This document shows positions 12,513-24,000 of a DNA stretch of 64,000 nt, one piece after another. Every line of letters begins with the position of its first letter. Position 1 is the first letter of the stretch. Both the position numbers and the translations under genes were made by a program. The notes beneath the pieces were generated by a model. The model saw only the letters and a list, made by a program, of their open reading frames with translations, made no database searches and had not been told where the DNA came from. Source of the DNA: Neospora caninum Liverpool (Eukaryota > Apicomplexa > Conoidasida > Eucoccidiorida > Sarcocystidae); assembly GCF_000208865.1 (NCBI RefSeq), contig NC_018393.1:62001-126000 (forward strand), given 5' to 3'.

Positions 12513-15500
12513 ATGCCGGGAAATTCAGAGCGAGAGACCATGACGGAGTCCTCTCCGGAAGGGCGAGACGCCTGTGGGGTTGAACTGCGGAAGGTGGACA
12601 CGGCCGAGGAAGGAAATGGCGAGCTCGACACGAGGAAGAGACGCAAATTCCAGAGTGGATTCCTTCAGACAGGCTCCGCCGCCGACAGAACCGGTCTTGA
12701 GCAGGTTTTGGCAGCCAGTCAGACCAGAAGCCGTAGCGAAGCGAACAACGGAGAAGGAAAGGGACGCGACACAAGGAAAGAGGAGCGTGGACATCTCGCT
12801 CATTCAGGGGCAACGGGTCCTTCGTCGGTTTCGCCGCCAGGTGTGTCAGCAGACAGCCCGGCTCTCGCTCCGTTCGTCCCTTGCACTTCTTTGCGCAGTT
12901 CATCGAATGGTTCTTCGCCGGCCGCCTGTTTCTCGGATCCTGCGTTTCCCGCTCTTCCTCCTTCCACTCTGTCTTCGTCACCTGCGTCCGTCTCTTCGTC
13001 ACCTGCGTCCGCCTCTTCGTCGCCGGCGTCCGCCTCTTCGTCGCCGGCGTCCGCCTCTTCGTCGCCGGCATCCGTCTCTTCGTCGCCTTCATCGCCTCCG
13101 GGACGCCTCTCTGCGTCAGAGTCTCATCCTCTGCCTGCGGTTTGCCCTTCATCTCGCTCGTCCCTCTCTCGCTCGCCATCTGCCTGTGCTGTGTCCGGGT
13201 CCTCTCCCTCTGGCGCCCGAGCCGGCGCGGCTGACTCGCTGCAACCTGCAGAAGGCGATGGGCTCGCTGTCTTGGAGCCTCGCGGTTTTTCAGATCGTTA
13301 CCGCGGCAAGTGGATCCTGGCGCCGATGGTGCGCATTGGCATCCTCCCTTTCCGCCTCGAATGCCTCAAATACGGAGCAGGTACGTGCGTCTCTCTGGCG
13401 GCCTCACACGCTCAACAGCTCAACAGCACCACAGCACATCCACCTACACACATTGCTTTGTTCAAGACTCGGTGCTCTCTTTGCGCTCGCCTGTCTGGGG
13501 CTCTGACGTGCCATGCCGCTTGTGTGAGGATAGTCCACGCTTCCGGACCGAATGGAATTCGACCGCCTCCCGGAGCAGGCAGCGGACGCATGGAAGACGT
13601 GGCCAAGGCCCGCTTTTCGCAGGCTGGTGAAGAACGGAAGGAACTCTGGCGCTTAGCCTTTCGGCAGCCAGTGCGACTTCCCCGTGACACAGGCGCAGAA
13701 GCGTGCACGCATCTCGGTAGCGAAATCTGCATGCAGTGTCGTATTTGGAGGCGCCAGTGCATGGGGAACAAGGTGTGCTAGCGACTCTACGCGCAAGGGC
13801 TTGTCTCTAACCTCCGCGGAGGGCCCCGGAGGTTCCGCAGTCCCTTTCCCTTCTCGCCCCGCTGTCTCGCGTTCAAGGGCTAACGCCACAGAGTAGCGAA
13901 GGCCAGGGGTCGTCGCGGGGCGCGCCTGCGCACTGGAGGCGTCGAAATACTGTTCTTCTCGGTTCTGCAGACCTGGTATACACCGAAGAGACCATTGACC
14001 ATAAGCTCCTCAACTCCGTTCGGAAGATAAACGAGGACTTCTCCACGATAGGTGAGGGGAAAAACCACACGCGCAGCTTTCTGTGTCGGCTCGCGCGCTC
14101 GAGGCGATGGAAACGCCAACCGTTCGATACCGCCTCTTCGGCTGCCGCTCTTGTCGATCCCACACGTAACGGTCCGCTTGAGACAGCGTTTTCGCCGCGT
14201 AAAAACTCGCAAGAGTTCTGCTCAATTTGACCAGTCCTGCTGTGCCTATCTGCCTTCCGCTTGCGACTAGACTTTGTCCACAAAGGGGAGAAGACGTGCG
14301 TTTTCTCAACCTGCCTTGAGGAGAGAGGCAAAGTGGTGATGCAACTCGGGACCTCGGACGCCACCCGAGCTCTCAGAGCTGCCGCACTGGTCGCGCAGGT
14401 GAGAACGCCTTCTCCGCCCTTGGTGCAGACCTGGCAAAGGCGACATCTGTCTTTTGCGCCCCGGTTCTCTGCACGCATGCATCCTAACGGCGCCCGTTAA
14501 CCAGAGCGTCGCCCCACACTTCTCGCCGATCGCTCTGGCAGTGGAGAAGCCTTCCTTCTTGTCGACCTTTCCTCGTCCGCACTGTTCGTATGTTTTGCCA
14601 AAGTGTTATGCGCATCCGTGGGTGCGGCACGGGTCGTACTGCGGTTGCCGCTTTGTCTCGGCATCGCGTTTGGTAAAACAACTTCGCCGCCCCGTTCTAC
14701 GGCAATGCGCAGTGGAGTAGATGCAGAGGCACTCACTCACGGGGCAGATCGTCTTTTTCACTCCAGAGGGTAACACGCACAAAGAGTCTCTACAAGCTAG
14801 GTTCTCGGGCGGGGGTGTCTGTGGACAGCTTTCCTGCACAGGGAGAGCGAGCACAGTTTGTCATGGGTGCGGGGGGCTACTCCGTATCTGATGTAACATT
14901 AAAACGCTTCTTTGTATCACATTCTCTATTGCTTTTTATAGATGGTCGCCATTGTGGGTTCTTCTACTCTGTAGTTTCTGTCACGTGCCTGCCTCTGACT
15001 GGGTTCAGGACGTGGCTGCAATCGACGTCAACATGGGCTGCCCGAAGAGCTTCTCGTACGGTTTCCACAGATCGCATATGCGCTGCAGGAGACGTGAACA
15101 TCCCCGCTGTCGCTACACCTGGCACCCTCAGCCATCAGCCAGGGACAGAGGAAGTCGAAGCACGTAGCGGAATACACGTGTAGCTAGCCAACTGCGTCGA
15201 CCACAGCTGCATGCGGAGTTCGTGCCTGTGCATGCGAAAATCTCTTGATGCATGCACGCCTGTGAACGAATCTGTCTATCTCTTCAAGTATGTACACTTC
15301 CTCAGATCGGAAACGCGTATGCAGATACGGCTACCCACTGCGAGGGCCTCTAGAACGCAGGCGCCTTCGGCCCGCAGAGGAACGGAATCAAAGCGGTGGC
15401 AATCCACCGTTTTGATTCTTTTGAACTGTTTCGACAAAACGTGCGTGTCGAGGGTGGAGCTGCCCACCTCGTTCTCGCACAGTGTCTCGGGTGTTGTTGC

Positions 15501-18500
15501 TCGGCTGTCTTCCCCAGAATAAACGGCGGCATGGGGGCTGCTCTGCTGAAGACCCCCCTGATCGCAACCGACATTTTAAAGACGCTTCGGCGAAACCTGG
15601 ACATCCCTGTGACGTGCAAAATTCGGCTGCTTGATACGATTCACAAGGTAGGATGGAGAAGGCAGGGATGGAGAAGGCAGGGCCGAGATGGAAGGAGACG
15701 CGGAGAGGCAGACGATAACAGCAGAAGAGGCGTCTTTTCTGGAAATGGACCCTCGGCTCCCGGCAGGGCAGCCTCCCTCGATGGATTCCCCGATCGAGTT
15801 ACACAACCCGATCACAACGTGGAATCGCGCGACGCCTGTCGTGACGCGGTTCAGACTTCAGCTTCCCGTGTGACCGCAACACTTTCGGTCGCCGAGCGCC
15901 TGAGTTCTGCGAAGTCTCTCTGTAGAGCCCACTCCAGGTACAAGACACAGACTCCAACAGGATCCGTGCAGAGAGCGGTCGATTCCCTTTCTTTGGCACA
16001 CTCTGGTTTCCTTCGCGTTTCGCTCGTCTTTGTTTCAGACCATCGACTTCGCGCGAATGTGCGAGAATTGTGGCGTTGAAGCCATTGCGATTCATGCACG
16101 GGTAAGCGCGGGCGCTTTCTCTTCTTCTGTTTCGGATGGCGTGACTCTACGGTAGTTCGCACTAAACACGAGCGCAGAACCGTAACTTCGCCTCCATGGT
16201 TTGCGATAGAACCGAAACACAAGTCATTTACACAGTTCGTCCCGGTACCATGTGACTAAGTGAAATTCCCCTTCGCCTTCTCGTTTTCCAGTGCGGAAAA
16301 GCATCCCATTTTCTCTGATGGGTCTCTGGGATTTCGATCCTCTCGTTTGTCTTGCTTCCCTGCAGGAGACTCATGAGCGACCATCACACCGCGCACACTG
16401 GGACATCTTTCCGGTATGTCGCGGGCCTTTGCACACGGTGGGAACATGGTTGCAGAGGAAATCGGCACGAGCGTTCGACGCCGGTGATTGGTTTCCGTTA
16501 CGAGTGGCGCGTTAAGCAGGCGAACTCAAGCTGTTTTTAATGGACTCAGGATGGGGGGCCTTCTCGCTCCCTCGACGAAACATTCGTTGCCCTTTCCAGC
16601 GTGAGAGACTCGGTGTCGCGCGCATGCTGTGTGGTCGGCAACCCCGCAGGGAAGGTCACCTCCCCTGGTAGTCAGGATCGCTTCGCCTCGGTTGCGCGGC
16701 TGCGTTTTGCCTTACAACAGACATGATTCCTTGCTTGCTTGGCCGCGCATCCTGTCTCACTGGATCACGCACTCGGCTGCAAGTAACGTTGTGGTTATGT
16801 ACGTAAATGCAAAAAGAGATGTGTCTTTGTAGATGTCTTTTGAAATCAAAAGACATCTACAATTAGTGGAAGCAAAACACACTTAAATAGGCATCGGATT
16901 TTCTCAGGATCTCTTGACTGGTGACTCGAGAGTGTTCGCGAGGCTGGAGGAGTGCAGAGGCTCTGAGCCACGTGAGCACTTGACGTTAAAACGGCCACAG
17001 ACTGGGGGTGGACTGCAGCCGGGTTGAACGTTTCTCGGTTGGCAGTATCTGTTCTTACTTTAGACTTCAGCGTGGCGCGTATTTCGTGCGAAACTACATG
17101 TGAACCGACTTCGTCGTCGAGAACGGTTTCCCTCATACGACCAAAACGTTTTGTCCCTTTTGCCGTGTCCCTTTTCAGGCTCTCAAGTCCTCGCTGTCTA
17201 TCCCTGTGATTGCAAACGGCGATTTTCTCACACATAGAGATGTCGATGTGTTTCAGGTAGCTGACCGCCGTGTTTGAAATGCATGCGTGGCGGTGGAGGA
17301 AAAAGAGAATGGCAGTGGCCGTTGCGACTTTCTCGCTTCCCCGTTGTGTTTCACGTTGCCTGGTCTTTTCGCACCTCCTTGTTCTAGGTTCTCGTCCTTT
17401 CGCTGGTGTCGAGCCTCTCGTGCCGCTCTTCCCTCGTTCTCTCTGCGTGGTCCTCGTGCTTTGCTTCTTTTTCTCGGTAACCCAACTGCAGTGAAAAAGC
17501 TCGGCTAGCGGCTCGGGCGTTGGAGGAAACCACGCTCTCCCTTTCGGAGTTTCGTAGCTCACGTTGGCTGTGTCCCCTATCACAGCAAAGACGTGGTGTG
17601 CGGTCCTCTACGTTCCAGGAGAAGATCGGAGCGGACAGCATCATGTTTGCGCGAGGAGCAATGTGGGACCCTAGCATCTTTTCGTGGAAGAAAGTGGAGT
17701 CAGGGGACGCGACCGCGGACCTTCTTTCTGGGCCCCCAACTGCGCCAGCCTGCGGAGCCGAGACACTGTCGCTTTCTTCCACATCGGACTTGCCACTGGT
17801 TCAAATGGCGGAACCGCGTCAGCCTGCTTCGTCTCCTTCCAGCGAGTTGAGCCGAGTCAAGGTCATGAGGAGCTATATCAAGCGAGTAAGGCTTTCAGCT
17901 TCTGGAGCGTTGGCGACACGATAGATTTTTTTGCCGAAAGGACTCTCTGTGCCCGCTGCTAGGTGAACACACAGACGCCTTTCGGCGGATGAGGAAAGCA
18001 GAAGATGCACGCAGTGGCACTTTTGCGAGAGCTGCTGCGTTCCGTGTCTCTCTCGCAACATGGCAGGTGCTTTTGTCGCGCAACTTGTGTGTTTTTTTTT
18101 GCGCCAGGCGGTGGTTTGCGGGGCGCCTTACCAGGCCATCAAGTTCTGTCTTCAGAACATGGCAGCTCAGGTGAGAGGAGCACGGAGACGACTGAGGGGG
18201 CGTGTGCCTCGCGTCCTCGCAGTTACGCCGCACCGATTTTAAACGGCCGCGGCGAGAGCGCTGCCATTCAGGGACTGCAGCTGAGCGATAGCTGCCTCGC
18301 TAGCATTTCTCCTAGGCTTACGTTGAGGTCTCCTAGTCCATGTCGATGCTTCACGGTAGCTCCGTTGCTGTTTATTCTCTGTCGTTGCGATGGATCTCAA
18401 AAGTGCACGTGGAATCTCGCAGATTCGCGCTCTGCTTTGTCATGCCATTGAACAGAGCAGCAGCGACCGACAGGTGAACCAGGCTATCACCTCGAGCAAG

Positions 18501-18674
18501 TCCACGCGGGAGCTATGCAAGGCACTCGACCTGGATCTTTTCTACGAGACCTTGGCGCCCAAGTTGCCGCCCCACGCAAACACTTTGAACTACCATAAAA
18601 TGCGGAGCCTGCCTGAGGTCGCGTCGCCCGAGGAGCTCGACAGGCCTCTCACTTTCTCGTCTTTTCTCGCGTGA
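12513..18674 (+). CDS. DUS2: tRNA-dihydrouridine synthase, DUS2 type
   Basis: Eleven exons: 12513..13380, 13971..14051, 14271..14398, 15009..15055, 15518..15647, 16039..16101, 16366..16413, 17179..17256, 17619..17885, 18108..18170 and 18423..18674. All phases agree and give 674 residues. The enzyme reduces a uridine in the tRNA D-loop (U20 for DUS2) using FMN and NADPH. The TIM barrel starts about residue 265 with GKWILAPMVRIG and goes on with LVYTEETIDHKLL, VMQLGTSD, DVNMGCPKSFS (catalytic Cys about 370), GGMGAALL, VTCKIRLL, AIAIHAR, PVIANGDF and IMFARGAMWDPSIF; the STRELCKAL segment near the C-terminus also matches DUS2. No double-stranded-RNA-binding domain follows, unlike animal DUS2. The N-terminal about 255 residues are Ser/Ala/Pro-rich, with a 7-residue repeat. 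The start at 12513 is the first in-frame ATG; the ATG at 12540 (MTESSPEG) has the stronger context and could be the true start. The 47-nt exon carrying the catalytic Cys ends at a GTACGG donor. Confidence 0.9.
12972..13090 (+). repeat. 21-bp coding minisatellite in DUS exon 1
   Basis: Five 21-bp units plus a 14-base partial unit encode a repeated Ser-Ser-Ser-Pro-Ala-Ser-Ala/Val heptapeptide. Units differ by a few third-position and Ala/Gly-type changes. The unit length is a multiple of three, so gain or loss of units keeps the frame. It lies in the disordered N-terminal extension, before the catalytic barrel, so length changes should be tolerated. Confidence 0.85.
16829..16860. repeat. Perfect inverted repeat, 15-bp arms with a 2-nt spacer, in a DUS intron
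   Basis: Arm GTAGATGTCTTTTGA (16829-16843) is followed by AA and then its exact reverse complement (16846-16860). It sits in the 765-nt intron between DUS exons 7 and 8 (16414..17178), one of the longest introns of that gene. In RNA it would fold as a perfect hairpin with a very tight turn. No flanking target-site duplication or coding content marks it as a transposon. Confidence 0.9.
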
Positions 18675-21037
18675 AGCCCCTCGCTGACATTCATCCAGAA
18701 CGGCCTCTGGAAAGACTCTGTCATGGCAGCTGCTTCTCTGAGCGCGCATGTGGCCATCTCCGCGCTCCGATCCTGGCACGCCTGCCTCTTCTTTCCGGCA
18801 GTCCGAACAATCCGTTTTTTTTGTCATGGACAAGTCTTTGGCAAGACGGCTAAACGACGTTGCAATGCAGCTGCTGAAGCAATCGATGCTTTTATTTTGT
18901 TCGCTTTCCGTGCAGGGACAGCTCGCGGTGCCGCAGACGTGTTCCGACCGGACCGCTTGCTCCCTGCTCGTTCTCATCGCAAATGGAGTTTACGAGTGAA
19001 ACAGACAGCACCTACAGAGCTTCGTGTTCCTCTGCAGAGCGCTTTTAGGACAGCATCGGTACTGTTAGCTGGTTCGCTGCCGAACAACCTTTCTTTCGCA
19101 TTTCCAAAGACGAAAAATCCCTCCAAAAAAGAATTGAAGGCCAGGATCCCTCCTGGGTTCACGTGTTTTTTGTGGGCAGACAACGGCTCATAAAAGGCAG
19201 ATAGAAATCTATGCAGACGCGTTCCTTCTTCACATATCAGCGTTGTGCCGGGGGCCTCGGTTAGTCGCCATAGCAGGAGGGTGCGCAAGGCTCAGCAACG
19301 AGAGCAGCACGGAGCTGTCCTATCTGCGCCAAAAGAACTGTAATACCGTCGCACGAAGGCTGCTGCCACTGGCGTTCACTGCAGAACTGCAGGGAGGGGT
19401 CTGAGGTAACACAACTTGGGGCGCTACCCACTCGCATTCCCGGCGACAGGATCCGGGTGTCATTGAGAATGCAGACTCTTTCTTTACCTCCCAGAGCCGT
19501 GATCCAACCGGAGAAAAGAGTGACAAACAGACTCTCTGGACGTCCCTGGTCACTTTCAGATCACTGCGGCCAAGGCTTCTCTAGTGCGCGGACGGACTTC
19601 CTCGGCACGCTCAGCGCACCGTGGAACGACCAGCTTCTGCGCCGGTTCAATGCCAACAAAAACGGACAACGTCCTGTTACCCAAGCTGCCAGGCAGCGCT
19701 TTTTACCATGTTCGCGCCAAGCCTTTTCCGGATGGGTTGGGGCTGTGTGTGTAGAGTGGAATTCCGATGCATCGTGAACAACGGGACGGAGGCACCGGAT
19801 CTCTGAGGGGTCCAGAGGCGGTCCGAGCGTCGTCTAGAAGAGTGATGCCATAGACACAGAGACACCGGAGGGATCACTGGCCGCTTTTTTTCTTTTTCCG
19901 GGCATTTTTCACGGGCCGATTCGTAGCGGGCGACCCTCGATGCGGGGTGGCAGTGGGTTGGTAGCGTTTGCCCATCCCGGTGGTTTTTCTCCAGCACGGA
20001 CAGAAGCCGGGACAGGACCTCGCCTCTGGAAACTCGAGCGCTTCCGTTCTCGATTTCCTCCTGCTGGGGCGACCCCGCTACCGTTTGAAAGACCTCTTTA
20101 GAGCACTGGGCGAAACAGATCTTGCGGTCCAATAAGTGGCCGCACGTCAATCTTCAGGGGCAAATCCGTAAAAGCCGAAGAGTGTGTCTGGCAGACTTGC
20201 GCGCGGGGCACAGAGTGTCCTGTCGAGTGCCCGGAGATCCTTGCGCAGAGTTCCCGAGGCGCGAAAGGCCCTCAATGCGTAAACAGCCCCGGTCTCACCG
20301 ATTTCCCCCTCGACACTCGAGAACGGCACGAAATGGCATGCGGAACCGGCTGAAATTGGATACCAGAAAATCATGGCGTCAAGTGAGGCCTCTGTGCAGC
20401 GCTGTCTCACACGCTCATCTTTCCCAGCCTTTCCATCGAGTGTTACCGTGCCCAGTGAACCCCCCTGTCTTACGTTTAGGCGGGCGGCAGTGTGCCGTTC
20501 TCCAAGGACCTTGGAAGAGAGCGTCGAGATTCCCACCAGTGTGTGGCCACGGTCACAAGCCAGTGGATCCAGTCACAAGATGCGTGAAGAGCGTCAAGCT
20601 GAACGAGTGTGCCTTCTAACATTTTGACATTTTGCGTTTTGTCGGGCGCGTGTCTTACAGCGTGTATGCCTGCGCTCGTATACCAACTGTCGCGCGGCGT
20701 GTCTTGGCGCGACCTCTGACACATTTCTCTCTTTGTCTTCTAGCCACAGATGCAGCAACTGTACTTGCGAACATTTTTCGCCGTTTCCGGCTTTTTTCGA
20801 AAGCTCTTTCCGCGGTAATATTTAGAGAGCCTTTCGTCTGATGCAGGCCGTGCAGCCCGTCCGAGACACGGTTGGCTGTACCTTCCCTGCTGCTGGGCAG
20901 CATTTAGCTGGAACAGTCTACACGTTCACATCCATTAAACGCGTTTTTTCATTGACTGGCTTCTTCAACAAGTCGTAACCTCTGGTGTGACTCACCGTTG
21001 GGACTAACCCGTCAGCCGTTCTCGCAACCCCGGCAGC
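18675..21037. other. Gene-free stretch between DUS and the RCC1 gene
   Basis: About 2.4 kb lies between two plus-strand genes, so it should contain the DUS 3' UTR and the promoter and leader of the RCC1 gene. Overlapping open frames occur on both strands at 19677-20619, including a minus-strand frame of 129 codons (20147-20536) followed by a frame-shifted one of 157 codons. Neither has a recognisable motif, and I could not join them with clear splice sites. The last about 250 bases before 21038 have mixed composition. Confidence 0.45.
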
Positions 21038-24000
21038 ATGCAGGAGCCGGAGGACACGAGCTGGCCCGTTGAGGCCTTTGAGACCCATGTCACGAATTTT
21101 CTTGTATCCGACATGATTCAGGGGTTTTCTGGGGGGACCGAATCTTCGAGCAGTTCACAGGACTCGGGAAACCAAGAGCCATCTCGCGACAATGGGCCGG
21201 CTACCCTGGACGCGTCTGGCCCTTCCTCGAGTACACAGGGGGGAAGTACTCGGGAAGACACGGGGAACAAAGCTGAACCTCCGGGCGCTGTAGACTGCAG
21301 TTCAGTCCCGACGCAGAACGCGTGGAACCTCCCATCTTCTGTTCCCTCACTGGCAGCCCTTCCTCAAAGCTTTGGCCACGCGTTTCTGCCTCAACGACCG
21401 GGGAGTGGCGCAATTTTGGTTCCAAACATGATAACTTGTCGAGATGTACACGCTCCACGAGCCATGGACCTGCTCGTGCCACCGTCTATGGCAAACCCGC
21501 AGGCTTCCTCCGTGTGCGAACTGCCCCCAGAATCTCTCAAGCGGGCACCGGAACTGCCGTCAAGCTCCAAGGATTCGTACGCGACCAGCCAGGCGACAGG
21601 AGACTGTGCGTCCGTGAACGAAGGCCTGGTGCGTCCCTCCAGTTCGTCTGGGACCGTCGCGCAAGAATACGCCGAAGAAGGTGTGTCCGATTGTGCCTAG
21701 TCCCCCGGTAGTGTGGCGGCACTCGTTTTCTGTAGGTGCCATGTCTTTAGGTGGTGCCGCAAATGGGTGGGCCGTTCCAACCGGATGAAAGAGTGACAGC
21801 GGTGGCCCGATTATCACAAAGCGCGCCTTTTAGAGTGCTCTGGCTCGTATGTGCCGGGGCTTGGTCTCACAGTTACGCTTACCCCGATACAGTCGCCGTG
21901 TGGTTCGCTCACGTAGCACGAACGACGATGGTTTCACCAAGCAGCGATGACCAGTCCGGATCTCGATTTTTTTGCAGGCGAAGACGGATCGGGCAGCTGC
22001 GTCTATGTCTGGTCGACCACGTCGAGTGCACGAAATGAACAGACGGGCGATCGGTCCTCGGAGGCGGCAGGAATTGTGCTTTCTCAACCCAACAAATTCT
22101 CTTCCTATCTGCGGATCCTATCCGTGGCGTGCGGCCAGTCACTGGCTGCCTTCATCGCAGGTGAGTTGGGGGACGCGCTTTTGAACGGTTGCAGGCAGCG
22201 AAGCCAGTACCACAGCGGGGATTCACTTGCCACTCGCCGGTTCGTGGTTGAAGAGGAGTGTGGAACCAAGCGAGGTTCAGCCGGAGCAGACTAGGTGAAC
22301 CTGCGCCCACATTCATCCATCCGTAAACTTGCGTGTGCATGCGTGCGTGGCAAGTGCGAAAAGAAGAGGTTCTTCGCGGCTTTGCAGCGACAGCAAACCG
22401 TAGTTAAGAACCGTCACACGTGCTCGCCGGAGCGCGAGAGCGTGGCAGGGATCCAAACGCACCAGCGCTATCTATGAAAAGGGATTCTGAGCATGCCTGC
22501 TCGCGTCTAGATCGCAGAGCTTGATTGCGGAGAAAAGCTTTTTTTTTTCATCAACCCCGGCAAGTGTGTGGCGAGATCTTCCTCCGCAGCGGACGGAAAA
22601 CTGTATTGCTGGGACTGGGACCTAAGCAGCGGAGACCTTCACGCAAGCAGCCCACAACTTGTCGAGGGCGCCAATATCGAGAAGATGACGATCAAGCAGG
22701 TGTCGTGCGGAGCGAATCATCTCGCTTGCGTCAACGGTGAGCTTCGATGTTCCCTGCGGTCTAGACCGCATTTCAGCCGGCGCACTTCGAGTGCCCAGGT
22801 CTTTTCACTTTCTACCTGCAGGATGCCCACGAGCGCATCTGGAGAGCCACCTTTAGTCACGGGCCCCAGTGTAGAAGGCGTCTAAACCTGTGAGTTGTTT
22901 CTCAGATTCTGGCCGAGTCTTCACCTACGGGTCGAACGAGAGCGGCCAACGAGGCATGGCGGCAGAAGGCCCGCCGTCGTCCCGGTAAGAGAAGATGGGT
23001 GGGCTGCCTATGCTTTTGTTTTTCAGAAGGACTGTTTTTGTATGGGTGATCGTGTCTCTCACCAGCTTGGCGTGAAGAACTGATGCTATTTACCGCATAT
23101 TCGGGGACATCAGGAAGGGAAACGGTTTCCTAGAAACGTCAATTTCGTGTGTGGTTTGTCGGCCGCCTGACTGCGTGTGCCTTTCCACCTGTTTTAAGTG
23201 CGGACCTTGTAATATGTCCACTGTTGAACGCGCCTCGGGATCGCTGCAAATGCCTGTCCTGGTCTGCTCAGGATTGCTGACGAAGTGTTTTTCTCATGCC
23301 GAGCGAAACAAGTGGCCTGCGGGCCTCAGTACACCCTGGTGGTCCTCGGTAGGCTGTATTTGTTGGGGGCGAGCAGGTCTCGGCATTTTTCCACGCGTGG
23401 ATAGGAAAGTGTATGCCCTGTAGCACGGCACAGGGCCGGATCGTGTGCGCGTCTCATGCGGCGATCGCCACATTCAAGTAGAATCTTTCATGAAACACAC
23501 TGGCCAGAGTGCAGGGTCATCGTGAAGCGTTGTATGTGTCCAAGTTCTTCTCCCGGGTGCGGCTACCAGCGTTCCGTTACATTATCGTTGTCGGGCATCC
23601 CACAACAAACCTGCTGCTTTTACCCTTTTGCTTTTCTCAGATGACGGCCGCGTTTATGGCATGGGAGACGGGAGCCACGGCGTACTGGGGAACGTTTCGA
23701 ACAAGAGTAAGCCCAAGGTTCATGGAACTGCGTGCGGCTGGTTTGTGTCTCGGCGCGACAGCGGCCGCTCGTGCTGACAGAAACTACCCGCTGAGACTCA
23801 AAAAGGGGGCAGATGACTCCGTCAGTGATCAGAAAGAATTAAGCAGACTATCGCGCGAGGGCTGGAAGACGTCCTTCCGGTGCATGCGAGTGAGCTCGAG
23901 CGGCTCTTTGCGCGTCATTTTGTGCATGGATGATGAAGTTATCCACCGGCGCTACTGCAGCGTGGCCGCACACTCGCGCGTTTACAGCACTGCGAACAGA

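Noticed and set aside
19677..20619. A gene on either strand between DUS and the RCC1 gene
   Set aside because: Three long frames overlap each other on both strands; none has a motif or clean splice sites.
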